Shown here piece by piece: positions 48,600 through 56,804 of a stretch of 64,000 nt of DNA. The position numbers and the translations under genes are program-made. The stretch is from Lewinellaceae bacterium. Its GTDB lineage: Bacteria > Bacteroidota > Bacteroidia > Chitinophagales > Saprospiraceae. The DNA is taken from contig JADJWX010000006.1 of NCBI GenBank assembly GCA_016716135.1, positions 310,001-374,000 on the forward strand, written 5' to 3'. How positions within the stretch are numbered: the stretch's first letter is position 1; every line of letters begins with the position of its first letter. The notes beneath the pieces are model-generated. The model was given only the letters and a program-made list of their open reading frames with translations. It was not told where the DNA came from and did not search any database.

Positions 48600-49100
48600 A
48601 TGGAAAACACAACCAAAACACCCGGTAAAAACCGCGAAGTTATTTTGCTGGTCGTGGTGGCGCTGATTGGCGCGGCCGGTTTGCTGGCGCTTCAATTTGC
48701 CCGGAAAACACCGGCTGCACGCGCCGACGAGCGCTCCATGGTGCAGTCGAGCGCCCAGCAAAAAGGCGAGCCGGAAGTGGTGTCGGCTCCCATCCAGCGC
48801 ATTCCGGGCAACCTGGTCAGCCGTGATGCAGAATACCCCGAGGTGGGGCAGCCGTTTGAATTTAAAATGGCGAACTTTTCGCAGGGGGCCGTGTACGAAA
48901 TTGACCCCGGTGACGGCAACGGACGCCGGCAGTTTACCAATGGCGTGTTGAAATATACCTATTCGAAATCCGGCAAGTACCAGGTTTCGCTCTATGCCAA
49001 ATACGAAGGCCAGGAGGTAAAACTGCAAACGATCACCAAAAAAGTGGTGGTACCGCCCAAGCCGGAGAAGGTAGAAATTGTGCCGTTTATTGACAATTGA
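48600..49100 (+). CDS. Membrane-anchored protein with PKD-like domain
   Basis: ATG at 48600 is chosen because the promoter at 48525-48555 lies between it and the upstream TTG-type start. The 166-residue product has one N-terminal membrane segment (residues ~14-33, VILLVVVALIGAAGLLALQF), a polar linker, and a beta-sandwich that resembles PKD: FEFKMANFSQGA, IDPGDGNGRR, and YTYSKSGKYQVSLYA. The domain would face the periplasm. Its role is unknown; PKD domains usually mediate contacts. It stands alone on the plus strand, divergent from the radical SAM gene. Confidence 0.75.
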   Translation: MENTTKTPGKNREVILLVVVALIGAAGLLALQFARKTPAARADERSMVQSSAQQKGEPEVVSAPIQRIPGNLVSRDAEYPEVGQPFEFKMANFSQGAVYEIDPGDGNGRRQFTNGVLKYTYSKSGKYQVSLYAKYEGQEVKLQTITKKVVVPPKPEKVEIVPFIDN

Positions 49101-49502
49101 AAAAGGCCAACGACTAAGCAGAATAACGGCATGTAAAACATGGTAAAAAATTTATATGCCGGGCAATATTTCTGCAACGAACGTTGTTTTGAAAAGCCAT
49201 TGTTTTAATCCGAGTGCCAGCGAAGCGACATCTTTTCAAATTTTCGCTGCAAACACCTAAACCGATTGTACCCTTCATGCAAATTTGCCAAATCCCCGGT
49301 GCGCCCCTGTACCGTATCAAAACCAATCAAATGCCTTTCCCGGGCAGGGCTTTCAAGGCGACGCCCGAAAATCTGGGCTGCCCTGTCTTTCCGTTTTTTT
49401 TCATCCGTTTAATTTTCTGCATACCAATTGGGCAGGCCTGCCGATTTGAGTAGTTTTGTCGCGTATGCATTACTATCTATTGACATTCAAAACGCAAAAC
49501 GG
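49101..49502. other. Gap before the ATP-grasp gene
   Basis: About 400 bases without a gene. The only feature recognised is the promoter at 49428-49458. Confidence 0.5.
49428..49458 (+). promoter_or_regulatory. Bacteroidota-type promoter for the ATP-grasp gene
   Basis: TTG at 49428-49430, 20 bases, then TAGTTTTG at 49451-49458, an exact consensus match 44 bases before the ATG at 49503. Confidence 0.75.
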
Positions 49503-50531
49503 ATGAAGAAAATCGGAATTTTACATGGCAAGGAAAGTACGTTCCCGGAGGCTTTTGTGGCGCGGGTCAACGCCAAAGGGGTAAAAGGCGTAGAGGCTGA
49601 ACCGACGTTGGTCGGCGAAGTTATGCAGGGGGAGCCAACGCCCTATGCCGTCATGATCGACCGGATCAGCCAGGATGTGCCATTTTACCGGGCATATCTG
49701 AAAAATGCCGCCCTGAACGGCACGGCAGTGCTCAACAACCCGTTCTGGTGGAGCGCCGACGAAAAATATTTTAACAACTGCCTGGCTACTAAAATCGGCA
49801 TGCCGGTACCGCGCACGGTGCTGTTGCCGTCCAAACAAATGCCGCCGGATACCAGCGCGCAGAGTTTCCGCAACCTGAAATACCCATTGGAGTGGGAAAA
49901 CATGATCGAATACCTCGGTGGTTTTCCCCTGTTTATGAAACCACACTCGGGTGGCGGCTGGAAGAATGTGTACAAAATCAACAACTTCGATGAGTTTTTT
50001 GAAGCCTACAATGAAACCGGCACCCTGGTGATGTTGCTCCAGGAGGCCATCGAATTCGACGGGTATTTCCGCTGCTATTGCCTCGGGGGCAAGTACGTGC
50101 GCATCATGGACTACGAACCCCGCAACCCGCATCACCTGCGCTACGTGGCCGATCACAAGGCCTCAAAAGCCCTGCGCGCCGAAATGCACGATTACGTTTT
50201 GCGCATCAATGCCGCGTTGGGCTACGATTTTAACACCGTTGAGTTTGCCATCCGCGACGGTATTCCGTACGCCATTGATTTTTGCAATCCGGCGCCCGAT
50301 GCCGACGTGCATTCCGTAGGGGAGGAAAACTTCGAATGGGTGGTTGAAAACGCCGCAAACATGGCCATTGAACGGGCATTGGCGCACAAGGAAGGCGCTG
50401 ATAATTTGACCTGGGGGAGTTATGTCGGTGGCGCCGCACAAGGTCGCCTGCCGGTCAATTCAGGGAAAAGCCCTACCCCGGCAACGGTAAAAAAGGCCTC
50501 TGGAAAGGCCTCAAAAGTTAAAAAAGCATAG
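49503..50531 (+). CDS. ATP-grasp family protein
   Basis: ATG at 49503 gives MKKIGILHGKESTFPEAF; the longer frame would start inside the promoter. The 342-residue protein follows the ATP-grasp layout: N-terminal domain, a Lys-bearing strand in PLFMKPHSGGGWKNVYKI (~155), a second ATP-binding strand MLLQEAIEFDGYFRCY (~180) and the metal-binding end DFNTVEFAIRDGIPYAIDFCNPAPDAD (split here: FNTVEF, then IDFCNPAPDAD, ~240-260). Such enzymes join a carboxylate to an amine using ATP. The C-terminus (about 325-342) is Lys/Ala/Pro-rich and probably unfolded. The substrate is unknown, and neighbours do not help. Confidence 0.82.
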   Translation: MKKIGILHGKESTFPEAFVARVNAKGVKGVEAEPTLVGEVMQGEPTPYAVMIDRISQDVPFYRAYLKNAALNGTAVLNNPFWWSADEKYFNNCLATKIGMPVPRTVLLPSKQMPPDTSAQSFRNLKYPLEWENMIEYLGGFPLFMKPHSGGGWKNVYKINNFDEFFEAYNETGTLVMLLQEAIEFDGYFRCYCLGGKYVRIMDYEPRNPHHLRYVADHKASKALRAEMHDYVLRINAALGYDFNTVEFAIRDGIPYAIDFCNPAPDADVHSVGEENFEWVVENAANMAIERALAHKEGADNLTWGSYVGGAAQGRLPVNSGKSPTPATVKKASGKASKVKKA

Positions 50532-50561
50532 GATCTGCTTTTTGGCACGTCGTTTGGAATT

Positions 50562-50599
50562 ATACCTGCAAGTAACAATAATCACTTGCAGGTATTTTA
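50562..50599 (+). terminator. Terminator after the ATP-grasp gene
   Basis: ATACCTGCAAGT and ACTTGCAGGTAT form a perfect 12-pair stem with a 10-base loop, followed by TTTTAA. Confidence 0.8.
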
Positions 50600-50688
50600 A
50601 TCCAAGCGGCTAATCTTCCAACCTGCGCAATAAATGAGAAAGAAGCCGCCTCAAATACACACACCAAAACCAAAACCGATCCATTACA

Positions 50689-51360
50689 ATGAAATCAATC
50701 TTCTTAATCCCGGTCTTTTTATTCGCGCTTATTAACCTCACCGCAGGCCAAGCTGCCGCCGTGAGCACCTCAAACGACAGCGCTGAACCTACGTTCCAGG
50801 ACTTTCTGGCTCAGTTTCCGAAAGCCAGTTTGCCGTACACTTTCGATGCAGAAGTGCTCCAGAACCAACTGGAAAACCGCAGCTCGGCTCCGAAAGCCAC
50901 ACGCCTGGCCTGGGACTACTACCAGTTTTTGCCCACGCTTGAAGAAAGCGCCCGCTACAGCCGCATGCCGGTTTATCCGGAGCCTGTAGCCGCTTTCGAA
51001 ACGGCAGATAACTACGCCGTGCTGTACAACACCGGCCGCGCATTCACTAAAAATTTGAAAAGTTACCATATCGCCGTTTTTGATAAAGCCGGCAACCACA
51101 TCGCTACCAACTTCGTAGCCGGTGTAAACCCGGGCACGCTGACGGTGGCTACGATCGATGAAAACCTGCGCGCCGTCGTTCAGGCTTACATGATCAACTG
51201 GGCCAAGGACTACACCGAAAACGGCCCTGAAGGCAACTCCATCAACAGCATGACTTCTGCCGGCCGGCAGGTAATGTTGCTCACTTCGGGTGGCATGGTA
51301 GAGCAGGTCAACTGGGCCTACAAAACCGGCGGCATGTCTGCCTCTGCTTCTGCTAAATAA
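50689..51360 (+). CDS. Secreted protein of unknown family, paralogue 1
   Basis: A 223-residue protein with a signal peptide (residues 1-20, ending LTAGQ). It has no recognised domain. It is clearly related to the next gene: FLAQFPKASLPY versus FLKQFPETILPY, SRMPVYPEPVA versus SRVPIYKEPVA, and YHIAVFDKAGNHI versus FYVAVFNKNGTFV. The N-terminal FxxFxxxFPxxxLPY motif could be a structural or binding signature. It is probably periplasmic or extracellular. A perfect terminator follows, so the two paralogues are separate transcripts. Confidence 0.8.
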   Translation: MKSIFLIPVFLFALINLTAGQAAAVSTSNDSAEPTFQDFLAQFPKASLPYTFDAEVLQNQLENRSSAPKATRLAWDYYQFLPTLEESARYSRMPVYPEPVAAFETADNYAVLYNTGRAFTKNLKSYHIAVFDKAGNHIATNFVAGVNPGTLTVATIDENLRAVVQAYMINWAKDYTENGPEGNSINSMTSAGRQVMLLTSGGMVEQVNWAYKTGGMSASASAK

Positions 51361-51385
51361 ACAATACCATGCAGGTTAACCTGCA

Positions 51386-51425
51386 AACCCCCGTCCGGCT
51401 GCGGCTTCTCCGGACGGGGGTTTTT
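51386..51425 (+). terminator. Terminator after paralogue 1
   Basis: ACCCCCGTCCGG and CCGGACGGGGGT pair perfectly around an 11-base loop and lead into TTTTT. Confidence 0.92.
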
Positions 51426-51610
51426 CATTGGGATCAAACGGTTTAGCGCGTTGTTAAAAAAGGAGAATGTATGCACTTTGGCGAAGGGCCTGTTCGTTTG
51501 TTTTGAGCAGGCCGGCTTGCCTGCGATTTAATGCCGGCTACGCCCGGCTAGTCAAATTATCATTTTCCAAATGCCGCACTCACCTACCTCATCATTAAAA
51601 AACCGGTTTT

Positions 51611-52312
51611 ATGAAGCAGCCCATTTTTAGTATCGCTATAGTTTTAACAGCAGGACTCTTTGCCGCGTTTTCGTTGTTGCCAAAGGAAACAACTACTGTG
51701 GATACCCGTACAGATAAGGATTTTCAAAAATTTTTAAAGCAATTTCCGGAAACCATCCTTCCTTATGCAATCACCAAGGAACAGATGCTGGAACCTTTGG
51801 AAACCCAAGATGACGAGAACATGGGAAACAACCCGGGGCCGCGAAAAAGGCTTGAAGATCCCAAGCGATTTATTCCAATTGACCAATTGGATTACATCAG
51901 CCGGGTTCCAATTTATAAGGAACCAGTTGCCCGCATGGCAACTGCCCGGCACAATGCGGTCATTTACTCCGTTTCGCAAGGGTACAGCAGGCCGTTTAAA
52001 TCCTTTTATGTGGCAGTTTTTAATAAAAACGGAACCTTCGTGAACTCGCGCCATTTGGCCGGTTCGGGAATTACATACGTGACAGCCGGTACTATTGATA
52101 TGGCCTTGAGCGCCGTTGTTGAAACCTACAAGGTGCACTGGGAAAAAGATCGGTACGATGCCGGGTTGGCTGACAATGCGATTACCGGCCTAACCCTGGA
52201 ATCCTCCGAAATTGTTGACCTGACCAAGCCAACCGAAAAGCACCCGAAGGGGCCCAAAATAAAGCCGTTGATCAAAGAAGAACCGAACGTGAAAACGGTT
52301 GGGGTGCGATGA
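51611..52312 (+). CDS. Secreted protein of unknown family, paralogue 2
   Basis: A 233-residue protein with an N-terminal signal or membrane segment (residues ~5-23, IFSIAIVLTAGLFAAFSLL). It shares its length, motif order and about a third of its residues with the gene at 50689, so the pair arose by an old tandem duplication. It differs by a Lys/Pro-rich tail (HPKGPKIKPLIKEEP). I do not recognise the family. It faces the converging DUF2306 gene; their shared terminator is at 52342. Confidence 0.8.
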   Translation: MKQPIFSIAIVLTAGLFAAFSLLPKETTTVDTRTDKDFQKFLKQFPETILPYAITKEQMLEPLETQDDENMGNNPGPRKRLEDPKRFIPIDQLDYISRVPIYKEPVARMATARHNAVIYSVSQGYSRPFKSFYVAVFNKNGTFVNSRHLAGSGITYVTAGTIDMALSAVVETYKVHWEKDRYDAGLADNAITGLTLESSEIVDLTKPTEKHPKGPKIKPLIKEEPNVKTVGVR

Positions 52313-52341
52313 CAAATGCCGCAATATACCTCTGATCCATG

Positions 52342-52380
52342 CCGCGCAGCCGTACCTATACCGCTGCGCGGTTTGTTTTT
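52342..52380 (+). terminator. Terminator overlapping the 3' end of the DUF2306 gene
   Basis: CCGCGCAGC and GCTGCGCGG (9 perfect pairs, 12-base loop) are followed by TTTGTTTTT. The stem and T run cover the last codons of the opposite gene. Confidence 0.8.
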
Positions 52381-53036
52381 CCATAAATCCAGGTAAACCA
52401 GTCGCTGCGGCGAATTACCAGTTCGGCCACAGCCAGATTGAGCACCCAGCTCGGCCAGGCCACCAGCCGGTAGGCTGATTCCGGGTCTATGTCTGAGTAC
52501 ATTGCCAGGCCAAACTGCATGAGCCGGAGGGTTATGGCCGAAAGGGTAAGGGCGTAGCTGCGTAGCATCCAGGCGCCGTGTTGGTGGATGTTTTTCCGGC
52601 GAATTGCCTGCCAGGCCATCCAGGTTGACCACCACCATAAGCCGCTCAGCAACAGAAAAGATGTTTGCGTCACCAGACCGCCGTTGGCATACCAGGCCAT
52701 GAGCATCCCGGCAGGCCCGCAAACCAGCAGGATGCTGAAAGCGTATGCCCGGCCCACCCAGCGGTGCCAAGCCGGTAGGCGCTGCAGGATGGCGCCTGAA
52801 AACTGGGTTAGCCCCGCCACCAGCGTCAGCAATGCCGGAAAAATATGCAGGTAAAAAGCGGCCCGGTAGTGCAACAGGTGAATGATGTGTTGCTTGGTCA
52901 GCAGGAAATCTATATCGGTGCGGCCGGAGCGGTAGGGCCAAATGATGGAGAACATTACCCAGGAGAAAAAGGCAATTCCGGCCAGAAACAGGATGGATGG
53001 GAACAGGCGTCTGCCGGCCAGGATTTTAACGGGCAT
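52356..53036 (-). CDS. DUF2306 integral membrane protein
   Basis: ATG at 53036 (MPVKILAGRRLF) is preferred over a TTG 30 bases upstream. The 226-residue product has about six or seven hydrophobic helices and the pattern typical of DUF2306 proteins: FYLHIFPALLTLVAGLTQF, then WHRWVGRAYAFSIL, then HQHGAWMLRSYALTLSA, with His residues in helices that hint at haem or metal binding, as in cytochrome b561-like folds (inference). Function unknown. Its end overlaps a terminator for the converging gene. Confidence 0.85.
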   Translation of the reverse strand: MPVKILAGRRLFPSILFLAGIAFFSWVMFSIIWPYRSGRTDIDFLLTKQHIIHLLHYRAAFYLHIFPALLTLVAGLTQFSGAILQRLPAWHRWVGRAYAFSILLVCGPAGMLMAWYANGGLVTQTSFLLLSGLWWWSTWMAWQAIRRKNIHQHGAWMLRSYALTLSAITLRLMQFGLAMYSDIDPESAYRLVAWPSWVLNLAVAELVIRRSDWFTWIYGKTNRAAV

Positions 53037-53113
53037 CTCTTTTTTTAAGAAAAAAACGCTGCGCAAAGTGAGGAAAGTACCGTAGACGGGCGCTTTTAAA
53101 AAAAATCTGCATT

Positions 53114-53881
53114 TCAGAACGGCAGATCGCCAAACTCATCCTCCTCGCTGTGCCAGTCAAAGTCCTCATAATCTTCGGGGGAGGGCTGGTCGTCGGCGGC
53201 CTCATCCAGGTCCTGGTTGCGGTGTTGGTCATAGAAAAACAGCCAGGTCAGGTTGTCCTCGTCGTGCATCAGTTCGTTCCAGTGGTCCTGCTGTTCATCC
53301 ATTTCCCAGGGTGAAAGGTCCGGTTTGTCGGCATCGAGCCATTCGCGGAGTTCTTCAACCGGCGAGTTGGTCCGTGGGGTGATATCCTGAAATTCGAGAC
53401 CATCTTCCCAGGTATCCATATCATGTTGCACGCAGGCATCCAGTTCATCGCACCAGCATTGGCCACTGTCGCCGAAGGGGCAGGTTTTTTCAGCGCGGCG
53501 GCTGCAAAAGTTGATGGCGGCGCCGGATTCGTAATTGTACGGAATTGAATCCTGTTCCAGAATTTCCACCATGACCGTGTAGCGCCGGCGGGCGGTGAGG
53601 CGCGGCGGGCAGTCCCAGCTGACCGTCCAGGCCCGCCACAGGTTTTCGATAGCGGTGAGCAACGCGGTAAGTTGTTCTTTGGTAAGGCGTTCGGAAGGCG
53701 GGAAGATGCCGGAAGGCAAGCCGAACAACTCATTCAGGTGGATGTAGCGCAACTGATACGCCGGCGCATCCCGTTCATCGTCATTGTCGAAGGGGTGGCG
53801 GAAACGGTAAGTGCTGGATGCAGGTGCATTGCGGGTAGCCGTTTCAAGGTCTGTTAAAAGTTGGGTTACGTACCGTTGCAT
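53114..53881 (-). CDS. Acidic protein with a Cys cluster, unknown
   Basis: Start set at ATG 53881 (MQRYVTQLLTDLETAT); a TTG lies 12 bases upstream. The 255-residue product has a helical N-terminal half, a middle Cys group (NFCSRRAEKTC, then CPFGDSGQCWCDELDAC, five Cys in about 24 residues) that may bind a metal, and a very acidic Asp/Glu/Trp-rich C-terminal half. No signal peptide, so likely cytoplasmic. I do not recognise a family. It lies 77 bases upstream of the DUF2306 gene on the same strand. Confidence 0.75.
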   Translation of the reverse strand: MQRYVTQLLTDLETATRNAPASSTYRFRHPFDNDDERDAPAYQLRYIHLNELFGLPSGIFPPSERLTKEQLTALLTAIENLWRAWTVSWDCPPRLTARRRYTVMVEILEQDSIPYNYESGAAINFCSRRAEKTCPFGDSGQCWCDELDACVQHDMDTWEDGLEFQDITPRTNSPVEELREWLDADKPDLSPWEMDEQQDHWNELMHDEDNLTWLFFYDQHRNQDLDEAADDQPSPEDYEDFDWHSEEDEFGDLPF

Positions 53882-53988
53882 GTTCCGCTTCAAAGTTGTG
53901 CATTCAACCCGAATTTTCGAAATATTTAAAAGAAAAAGAATCGAGGATTTTCCGCGTCATCGGAAAGTGTCCGCTTATTTTTGTCCGT

Positions 53989-55015
53989 ATGGACCATGCT
54001 ACCCGTCATTTCCGGCTACTTCCGGCCTTGTTTTTATTGCTTCCGGCTTGTGTGTCGGTGCATCCGACACATGTATTTGACCCGGGAGGAGTTCCACCGG
54101 CGCCCGATTATTCCAGCATGGACAATTGGGCGGCGCACCCAAAAGGCCGACCCTGCCGACCGCACGCCTTGTCAGGAGGTGCTCAGTAGGCAGGATGATG
54201 CCGAAATTGATGTGTTTTTTTTACATCCGACAACCTATACCGGAGCCCGAAAGGGCGAACGCGGCTGGAATGCTGCCGTTGATGACATTGCGGTAAATCA
54301 AAAAACCGACAGCACGACAATTTTGTACCAGGCCAGCATTTTCAATGGTGCAGGGCGGGTGTTTGCGCCCCGGTACCGGCAAGCGCACCTGCATGCATTT
54401 TTTACTAAAGACAAAAAATCGGCGGCGGAGGCTTTGGATTTGGCGTATGCCGATGTTTGCGCAGCGTTTGACTATTATTTGACGCATTGGAACCAGGGCC
54501 GGCCGTTTATCCTTGCCGGGCACAGCCAGGGCGCCCGGCAGGGTATGTATTTGGTACGCGACCGGATTGAAGGCACGTCCCTGGAAAAACAACTGGTGGC
54601 GGCCTATCTTGTGGGTTGGCCGGTGAAGCAGGATTTTTTTCAAAAAATAAAGCCCTGCGAAACACCGGAACAAACCGGGTGTTTTTGTAGTTGGCGTACG
54701 TATGAGCGCAAGTATGCCTTAAAAAAGGCGCACGAAACCGATGTAGTTTGCACCAACCCATTGGCCTGGAATACCCGGGAAGGTGCATATTCGGACAAGT
54801 CCCTGAACCGGGGCGCAGTATTGCGTACTTTTTGTGTGACTTACCCGGCGTTGTGCGATGCCGAAGTGTACAAAGGTGTGTTGCTGTGTTCGAAGCCGAA
54901 ATTTCCCGGCAGTATTTTTTTTCGCCGGAAAAATTATCATGTGGGCGACTTGAATTTGTATTACTTTAATGTGCGCGAAAATGCGGCATTGCGGGCTGAA
55001 GCCTTTTTGCGTTGA
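53989..55015 (+). pseudogene. DUF3089 lipoprotein, frameshifted at 54141-54144
   Basis: ATG at 53989 encodes a lipoprotein signal (RLLPALFLLLPAC) and reads in sense to about 54140 (DNWAAHPK). After an AAAA run at 54141-54144 the sense frame changes; deleting one A joins it to ADPADRTPCQEVLS and the rest, which runs to 55015. The body matches DUF3089, an alpha/beta-hydrolase-like family: HPTTYTG, a nucleophile-like elbow AGHSQGARQG, and LVGWPV. It would be about 341 residues, normal length for the family. A single A indel is as likely a sequencing error as a real loss. Function unknown beyond hydrolase-like. Confidence 0.8.
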
Positions 55016-55171
55016 TTCGTTGTTCTTGTTATTGAAAATTTAAAATACAGACAGAATTCGATGGTTCCTGCGTTTATGCCCGTGACAACAGTACCACCGA
55101 TGCGTATTAAAACAGAACTGAAATAGTCCCTTTCCCGGGCCTGTTTTTGCCAACATTAAAAACGAATAATT

Positions 55172-55999
55172 ATGAAAAAGACAATCCTGTTTAGCCTTCT
55201 GGCCTTTTTGTTTCTGCTTGCTTGTAATAAAACGGCGTTTACAGGCCGAAAGCAGCTGAATATATTCCCGGCCAGTGAGATAAATCAAATGAGTTTTGCC
55301 GAATACAAATCCTTTTTGTCGGAAAACAAGCCGGTGACTACCGGCAAAGATGTGGACATGGTGCGGCGTTTGGGCAACGACCTGAAGGCGGCTGTGGAAG
55401 TATATTATAAGTCGAAAGGCTTGCAAAACGAGCTCAAGAATTTTGCCTGGGAGTTTAATGTGATTGACGATCCAAACACCGTAAATGCTTTTTGCATGCC
55501 GGGCGGCAAGGTGGTGGTGTATACCGGCATTATTAAAGTTGCCCAAACGGAAGATGCGTTGGCGGTGGTGATGGGGCACGAGATTGCCCATGCGTTGGCG
55601 AATCATGGTAATGAACGCATGAGTCAGGGGGTAGTGGCCCAGTTGGGCATGACGTCGTTGCAGGTTGCGTTGGCACAAAAGCCTGCACAAACCCGAGAAA
55701 TGCTGCTGGCTGCTGCAGGAGTAGGCACCCAGGTGGGCGTTTTATTGCCCTTTAGCCGCAAGCACGAATCGGAGGCCGATGAAATTGGCCTGTACCTGAT
55801 GGCTATGGCCGGCTATGATCCAAATGCTGCGGCGCCTTTCTGGGAGCGCATGAATAAGTCTGGCGGGGCACGTCCGCCGGAGTTTTTGAGCACGCACCCG
55901 GATCCGTCCAGGCGTAGCGAGCGCCTGCGTCAGTTGGTGCCTAAGGCACGGGGATATGCGATAAAGTACCCTGTGCCGGGAAGTTCCCGGAATAAATGA
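55172..55999 (+). CDS. M48-family metalloprotease lipoprotein
   Basis: A 275-residue protein with a lipoprotein signal (LAFLFLLAC, Cys ~18) and the M48 zinc site: VMGHEIAHALANHG (HExxH, His136, Glu137, His140) and the third ligand in ESEADEIGL. It ends STHPDPSRRSERL, as in loiP/bepA-type periplasmic proteases that clear misfolded outer-membrane proteins. It is likely anchored in the periplasm. It has its own 156-base upstream gap and a long terminator after it. Confidence 0.93.
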   Translation: MKKTILFSLLAFLFLLACNKTAFTGRKQLNIFPASEINQMSFAEYKSFLSENKPVTTGKDVDMVRRLGNDLKAAVEVYYKSKGLQNELKNFAWEFNVIDDPNTVNAFCMPGGKVVVYTGIIKVAQTEDALAVVMGHEIAHALANHGNERMSQGVVAQLGMTSLQVALAQKPAQTREMLLAAAGVGTQVGVLLPFSRKHESEADEIGLYLMAMAGYDPNAAAPFWERMNKSGGARPPEFLSTHPDPSRRSERLRQLVPKARGYAIKYPVPGSSRNK

Positions 56000-56030
56000 T
56001 GAATACTGAATGATGAATGATAAATGATGA

Positions 56031-56075
56031 ATGATAAATGGGTTCACCATCCCGAATGGTGAACCCATTTATCAT
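56031..56075. terminator. Two-way terminator between protease and lipoprotein genes
   Basis: Twenty perfect pairs (arms 56031-56050 and 56056-56075, GGGTTCACCAT core, 5-base loop). AT-rich repeats of ATGATAAATG flank it. It lies between two converging genes. Confidence 0.8.
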
Positions 56076-56078
56076 TTA

Positions 56079-56534
56079 TCATTCCAACTCCGCGTCCAGT
56101 GAATCGCTGGGGAAAAGGAGTTCGTCTTCGCCGGGACGCAGCGTATCGACGGGGATCACTATAAAACCTTCAACCCGGTGGACGAGCCAGCGGCCTTTTA
56201 TTTTGTAGAGAATGAGCGTATCGGGTATCCGTTCGCCGAGTTCGCCTTCGATCAGGTAGTGGCAAATTGCGGAGTCGCCCTGGATGTCGCACTGAAGGTT
56301 GTAGAGCGCAGTTTCATACACATCGGAGGAGTCTTCGGGTGTGGTGAGTGCATCGAGGAAGTCAACGTAAGACCGGGCGAGTTCGGTGCTGTACAGCCGG
56401 GCTGAATCAAACTGGTTATGATCGATGTAATTTTGCCACATACGAACAATGGTGGCGGGCTCGGGTGCCGGTTCGGGGCGGCAAGACCACAGAGCTAGGA
56501 TAAAAAAGGCGCAGCCAGGCGCGAAAAGACGCAT
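56079..56534 (-). CDS. Small lipoprotein, NTF2-like fold possible
   Basis: The 151-residue product has a lipoprotein signal (GCAFFILALWSC, Cys ~18). The body (ATIVRMWQNYIDHNQFDSARLY and a later strand pattern LILYKIKGRWLVHRV) resembles small DUF4878/NTF2-like lipoproteins in which a helix pair packs against a curved sheet. The match is by shape only. Converges on the protease gene. Confidence 0.7.
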   Translation of the reverse strand: MRLFAPGCAFFILALWSCRPEPAPEPATIVRMWQNYIDHNQFDSARLYSTELARSYVDFLDALTTPEDSSDVYETALYNLQCDIQGDSAICHYLIEGELGERIPDTLILYKIKGRWLVHRVEGFIVIPVDTLRPGEDELLFPSDSLDAELE

Positions 56535-56601
56535 AGTATGGCATTCTGATTGACGCTCAAAAGTACTTTAAAATCGGGGAAAATATTTTTTTGAAAAAGG
56601 C

Positions 56602-56633
56602 TTGGGCTTTTGCGTGGTGGGGGTGTATCTTTG
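56602..56633 (+). promoter_or_regulatory. Promoter of the tRNA-Val gene
   Basis: TTG at 56602-56604, 21 bases, then TATCTTTG at 56626-56633, an exact Bacteroidota -33/-7 pair 20 bases before the tRNA. Confidence 0.8.
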
Positions 56634-56652
56634 CCGCCGCTTAAAGCGAAAG

Positions 56653-56727
56653 GGGCGCATAGCTCAGCTGGTTTAGAGCACCTGCCTTACAAGCAGGGGG
56701 TCGTAGGTTCGAATCCTTCTGCGCCCA
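56653..56727 (+). tRNA. tRNA-Val (anticodon TAC)
   Basis: GGGCGCA and TGCGCCC form the acceptor stem. The anticodon stem CCTGC/GCAGG holds the loop CTTACAA, anticodon TAC (Val, GUA/GUG codons). D-loop AGCTCAGCTGGTTTAGAGC and T-loop GGTTCGAATCC are normal. The CCA end is not encoded. Confidence 0.97.
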
Positions 56728-56738
56728 CTTGATTTTCA

Positions 56739-56771
56739 AGGAGTTACAACGATTGTTGTGACTCCTTTTTG
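56739..56771 (+). terminator. Terminator after the tRNA
   Basis: AGGAGTTACAAC and GTTGTGACTCCT (one G-T pair) close a 4-base loop and run into TTTTT. Confidence 0.88.
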
Positions 56772-56804
56772 TTTTGGTTTACATGGTGGTTTACATTAGG
56801 GGTG

